Positions 5,778-9,274 of a DNA stretch of 9,274 nucleotides are shown here, in pieces. This DNA comes from Variovorax sp. (lineage in GTDB: Bacteria; Pseudomonadota; Gammaproteobacteria; Burkholderiales; Burkholderiaceae_C), in NCBI GenBank assembly GCA_028292145.1, contig JAQGMX010000147.1, positions 1 to 9,274 on the forward strand, written 5' to 3'. Position 1 is the stretch's first letter; each line of letters begins with the position of its first letter. A program made the position numbers and the translations under genes. The notes beneath the pieces are model-generated. The model worked only from the letters and a program-made list of their open reading frames with translations, was not told the origin of the DNA and made no database searches.

Positions 5778-8700
5778 TTGACTACGACGAAAAGAATATG
5801 TGTCCTACAGGGACTCCTCCTGGCCTTGTTCGGCCTCGATGCCGCAGCGCTGCAACTCGTCGGCTTGACGCCGCAAGGCGAGGTTTCGCGGGTCCGGCAG
5901 GTCGTCGCCAAGTTCGAGCGGCCCGCAGTGGATTTCGGCGATCCCAAGGCGCCGGCGCCGTTCGCCGTCGCCTGCAACGACACGAAAGCCGGCAAGGGAA
6001 CCGCTCGCTGGACCGGCGAAAAACAGTGGGTCTTCGACTTCGAGAACGATCTCCCGCCCGGTGTGCGCTGCACCGTCGACCGCGTGCCGGGCTTCCAATC
6101 GCCCGCCGGTGAAGAGTTGAAAGCGCCGGATCGGCAGCAGTTCAGCACCGGCGGCCCGTATATCCGCAGCATCCGGCCGGGCGGCGGGCGCATCGACGAG
6201 CAGCAGTCTTTCGTACTCGAACTCAACGGTCCGGCCACGATCGCCAGCGTTCGCGACAACGTCTGGTGCGCGGCCGACGGCATCGGCGAGCGGATTCCGG
6301 TCCGGGCGATCGAAGGCGCCGAGCGCGATGCGCTGCTCAAGGCGGTGGGCCGCGACAAAGCCGCGAGCGCCGATCCGCTCAATTTCGCGACGCTGCAATG
6401 CAACCGCACGCTGACCGCCGGCAGCCGCGTCCAGCTGGTCTACGGCAAGGGCGTCGCGACGCCGTCGGGTGTCGCCAACAGCACCGAGAAACGCTTCACG
6501 TACGACGTGCGCGAGCCGTTCGCCGTGTCTTTCAACTGCGAGCGCGAGAACGCGCAGGCGGCTTGCCTGCCGCTGCGACCGATGGAATTGCGCTTCAACG
6601 CGCCGGTCGTGCGCAAACTGGCGGCGCAGATCCGGATCGAGGGCGGCGGAAAGACGCTTACACCGGCACTCGACGCGGCCGATGCCGGCAGCGATGACGC
6701 CGTCATCGATTCGCTGACCTTCGCACCGCCATTCGCGGAACAGACGAAGTTCAACATCGCGTTGCCCGCCCGCTTCCAGGATGCGTCCGGCCGTCCGCTG
6801 GCCGCGCCCGAGAGTTTTCCGCTGACCGTCGCCACCGGCGCGATGCCGGCGCTGGCCAAGTTCGCGGCTTCGCCCTTCGGCGTGATCGAGCGGCTGGCCG
6901 AGCCCGGCGGCGTGGCGATGATGCCGGTCACGGTGCGACGCGTGGAGCCGGCGCTGCAGGTGCAGGCCTTCACGCCCGGGAAAGTCAGCGATCTGAATCC
7001 GAAGTCCGACGCGGAAATCATCGCGTGGTTTCGAAAGATTCGCCGCTACGACAACAGCAGCACGGTCGACCGGAAGACTGCCGCACGCGATGTGAAGAAT
7101 GCGCTGCCGAAGGTGATCGACAAGGACGACCGCGACCGCGTGCAGACGCGCATGCTGTCGTTGCTCGGCGGCCAGCCGGATGTGAAGACGCTCGACATGC
7201 CCAAGCCGTCCGTCGACGGCGACACGCGGCCGTTCGAAGTCATTGGCGTGCCGCTGACGCCGGGTTTCCACGTGCTGGAGATCGCTTCGCAGAAGCTCGG
7301 CGATGCGCTGCTGGACGAGCGCTACGGTGCCGACCGCACGATGTACGTGCGCACGACCGCGCTGGCGACCAATCTGGCGGTGCATTTCAAGCTCGGGCGC
7401 GAGAACGCGCTGGCCTGGGTGACGACGCTCGACCGGGGTACGGTGGTGCCGAACGCCGCGGTGCGCGTGTCGGACTGTCGCGGCCGGGAAGTCGCGCGCG
7501 GCACGACGGATGCGAGAGGCATCGCAACGCTGACCGGCATCGCGCCGAACGCGCCGAGCTGCGCCGGCGGAGCGTCGAACGAAGCGGACGACATGGACCG
7601 CGACTACAGCAGCGACGCCTACTTCGTCAGCGCCCGCGCCACCCTCACCGGCAAGGACGCGGGCACCGACAAGGACGCCAAGCCGGTCGAAGACCTCGCT
7701 TTCACGTGGAGCGACTGGCAGCGCGGCATCGAACCGTGGCGCTTCAACGTGCCGACCAGCCTCGACGCCGAGCCCGACCGCGCCGCGCACACCGTGTTCG
7801 ACCGCACGCTGCTGCGGGCCGGCGAAACGGTGTCGATGAAGCATCTTTTCCGCACCCTGACGCGCAAGGGATTCGGGCTCGCCGACATCCCGCCCGACAC
7901 GCTCGTCATCACCCACACCGGCAGCGGCCAGCAGTTCTCGCAGCCGATCCGCTGGCGCAAGACGGCGACGGGCGGACAAAGCGCCGTCGACACCTTCGCG
8001 ATTCCGCCGGCCGCCAAGCTCGGTGCGTACCAGGTCGCATTGCGCGACAGCAAAAGCGGCGAAGACAGCGGACGCAGCTACGACACGGGCAGCTTCCGCG
8101 TCGAGGAATTCCGCCTGCCGGTCTTCGAAGGTCGCATCGCGCCGGCCGACAAGCAGGCGCTGGTGGCCGTGACCACGATTCCGACCGACGTGCAGATCAA
8201 CTACGTGGCCGGTGGCGGCGCGGCGAATCTGCCGGTGCGGGTATCGGCGATGGTGCGCGGCAGGGTGCTGGACTTCGCGGACTACGACGGCTTCGCCTTT
8301 TCGCCACCGCGGGTGGACAGCGGTGGCGCCGCGTCGTCCGGCGGCGACGAGGAGGCATCGGCATCGACCGACACCCGCGTCATTGCCGACAAGCTAGCCG
8401 TCACGCTCGATCGCAACGGCGCAGGCAAGATCACAATCGAAAATATTTTTCCGACGCTTCAAACACCTGCCGCGCCGCGCGAATTGCTGCTTGAAGCGAC
8501 CTATGCGGACCCGAACGGCGAGGTCCAGACCCTTCGCAACACCCAGACACTCTGGCCTGCCGCAGTCGTTGCCGGACTCAAGACCGAAGGCTGGGTGTCG
8601 ACGGACAGGAAGCTCCGGTTCCAGGCGTTGGCGCTCGACCTCGCAGGCAAGCCGCTGGCCGGCGTCAAGCTCCGGGTCGATGCCGTGGCGCGCATCACGA

Positions 8701-9274
8701 CGACCAGCCGGAAGCGGATGGTCGGCGGCTTCTACACCTACGACAACAAGACCGACGTGAAGCCGCTCGGCGGCGTCTGCAGCGGCACCAGCGATGCACG
8801 CGGCCTCCTGCAGTGCGAAACCGACCTGAAGGAAGCCGGCCAGGTCGAACTGATCGCCACCGCCACCGACGAGGCGGGCCGCGAAAGCAAGGCCGCCAGC
8901 GCGGTCTACGTCACGAAACAGGGCGAACTCTGGTTCGGCGGCGAAGACCACGACCGCATCGACGTGCTGCCCGAGAAGAAGAATTACCAACCCGGCGAAG
9001 TCGCGAAGTTCCAGGTGCGCAGCCCGTTCCGCTTCTCGACGGCGCTGGTTTCGGTGGAGCGCGAAGGCGTGATCGAGACGCAGGTCGTGCAACTGAACGG
9101 CCAGGACCCGACGGTGTCGCTGACCGTCAAGCCCGAATGGGGTCCAAATGCCTACATCAGCGTGCTGGCGCTGCGCGGACGGCTGCGCGAAGTGCCGTGG
9201 TACAGCTTCTTCACCTGGGGCTTCAAGGCGCCGCGCGAATGGTGGACGGCCTTCTGGTACGACGGCAAGGAATA
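5778..9274 (+). CDS. Large secreted alpha-2-macroglobulin-family protein, N-terminal part
   Basis: Bacterial alpha-2-macroglobulins are periplasmic, protease-trapping or envelope-protecting proteins. The frame is open without interruption for 1165 codons to the window edge; such proteins usually reach 1500-2000 residues. From TTG 5778 there is a basic start, a hydrophobic core (about residues 7-22) and a likely cut after AAA. No lipobox cysteine is present, so it looks soluble, not lipid-anchored. An N-terminal macroglobulin-like domain (VRQVVAKFERP, paired cysteines) leads through further MG-like domains to the MG2 region at about 672-778 (PDRAAHTVFDRTLLRAGETV to FRVEEFRLPVFEG). A Gly/Ser/Glu-rich linker lies near 847-867. 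The RKRMVGGFYTY and SGTSDARGLLQC segments follow, then the bait-region-domain opening PEKKNYQPGEVAKFQV (near 1065-1080) and VSVEREGV. The thioester and complement-like domains lie beyond the window. It looks most like the large MagD-type class. In-frame ATG 5736 is the alternative start. Confidence 0.9.
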   Translation, partial: MTTTKRICVLQGLLLALFGLDAAALQLVGLTPQGEVSRVRQVVAKFERPAVDFGDPKAPAPFAVACNDTKAGKGTARWTGEKQWVFDFENDLPPGVRCTVDRVPGFQSPAGEELKAPDRQQFSTGGPYIRSIRPGGGRIDEQQSFVLELNGPATIASVRDNVWCAADGIGERIPVRAIEGAERDALLKAVGRDKAASADPLNFATLQCNRTLTAGSRVQLVYGKGVATPSGVANSTEKRFTYDVREPFAVSFNCERENAQAACLPLRPMELRFNAPVVRKLAAQIRIEGGGKTLTPALDAADAGSDDAVIDSLTFAPPFAEQTKFNIALPARFQDASGRPLAAPESFPLTVATGAMPALAKFAASPFGVIERLAEPGGVAMMPVTVRRVEPALQVQAFTPGKVSDLNPKSDAEIIAWFRKIRRYDNSSTVDRKTAARDVKNALPKVIDKDDRDRVQTRMLSLLGGQPDVKTLDMPKPSVDGDTRPFEVIGVPLTPGFHVLEIASQKLGDALLDERYGADRTMYVRTTALATNLAVHFKLGRENALAWVTTLDRGTVVPNAAVRVSDCRGREVARGTTDARGIATLTGIAPNAPSCAGGASNEADDMDRDYSSDAYFVSARATLTGKDAGTDKDAKPVEDLAFTWSDWQRGIEPWRFNVPTSLDAEPDRAAHTVFDRTLLRAGETVSMKHLFRTLTRKGFGLADIPPDTLVITHTGSGQQFSQPIRWRKTATGGQSAVDTFAIPPAAKLGAYQVALRDSKSGEDSGRSYDTGSFRVEEFRLPVFEGRIAPADKQALVAVTTIPTDVQINYVAGGGAANLPVRVSAMVRGRVLDFADYDGFAFSPPRVDSGGAASSGGDEEASASTDTRVIADKLAVTLDRNGAGKITIENIFPTLQTPAAPRELLLEATYADPNGEVQTLRNTQTLWPAAVVAGLKTEGWVSTDRKLRFQALALDLAGKPLAGVKLRVDAVARITTTSRKRMVGGFYTYDNKTDVKPLGGVCSGTSDARGLLQCETDLKEAGQVELIATATDEAGRESKAASAVYVTKQGELWFGGEDHDRIDVLPEKKNYQPGEVAKFQVRSPFRFSTALVSVEREGVIETQVVQLNGQDPTVSLTVKPEWGPNAYISVLALRGRLREVPWYSFFTWGFKAPREWWTAFWYDGKE

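Noticed and set aside
5805..7979. A 724-codon open frame on the minus strand opposite the alpha-2-macroglobulin gene
   Set aside because: It is antisense to a clear alpha-2-macroglobulin reading frame. The product is Arg/Ala/His/Val-rich without recognisable motifs, the usual shadow of a GC-rich gene.
7025..8494. A 489-codon plus-strand open frame inside the alpha-2-macroglobulin gene
   Set aside because: Out of frame with the recognised protein, extremely Arg-rich, no domain features; a codon-composition shadow.

Overview
This window is a GC-rich chromosomal segment with dense, short-spaced genes. Its gene content (argH, an ECF sigma/anti-sigma pair, an OpgC-family acyltransferase, a large bacterial alpha-2-macroglobulin) fits a betaproteobacterium, most likely Burkholderiales. 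That placement rests on overall protein character, not on a database match. I see no tRNA, rRNA, CRISPR array, IS element or integrase.

Layout. (1) Positions 1-827, plus strand: the 3' part of argH (argininosuccinate lyase), carrying an apparent one-base deletion inside the catalytic signature loop. (2) 904-2278, plus strand: an ECF RNA polymerase sigma factor and its membrane-bound RskA-type anti-sigma factor, 10 bases apart. (3) 2338-3240, plus strand: an exported SGNH/GDSL-type hydrolase, preceded by a good candidate ECF/sigma-E-type promoter with two A-tracts exactly 10 bp apart. (4) 3227-5680, minus strand: a two-gene operon, with a family-4 glycosyltransferase first and an OpgC-type integral-membrane acyltransferase second, separated by 3 bases. 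The acyltransferase ends tail-to-tail inside the hydrolase gene with a 14-base overlap. (5) 5681-5777: a short divergent intergenic region with a mini-hairpin and a tandem 10-mer. (6) 5778 to the window end, plus strand: the N-terminal 1165 codons of a large secreted alpha-2-macroglobulin-family protein, truncated by the window edge.

How the genes may work together. The sigma and anti-sigma genes form an envelope-signalling switch. The candidate promoter makes the exported hydrolase a possible target of an ECF sigma factor, perhaps this one. The hydrolase, the OpgC-type acyltransferase and the glycosyltransferase could jointly build, acylate and deacylate a cell-envelope glycan. The alpha-2-macroglobulin is a periplasmic protease-trap or envelope-protection protein. 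The envelope theme is clear from the sequences. The functional coupling of these genes is inference.
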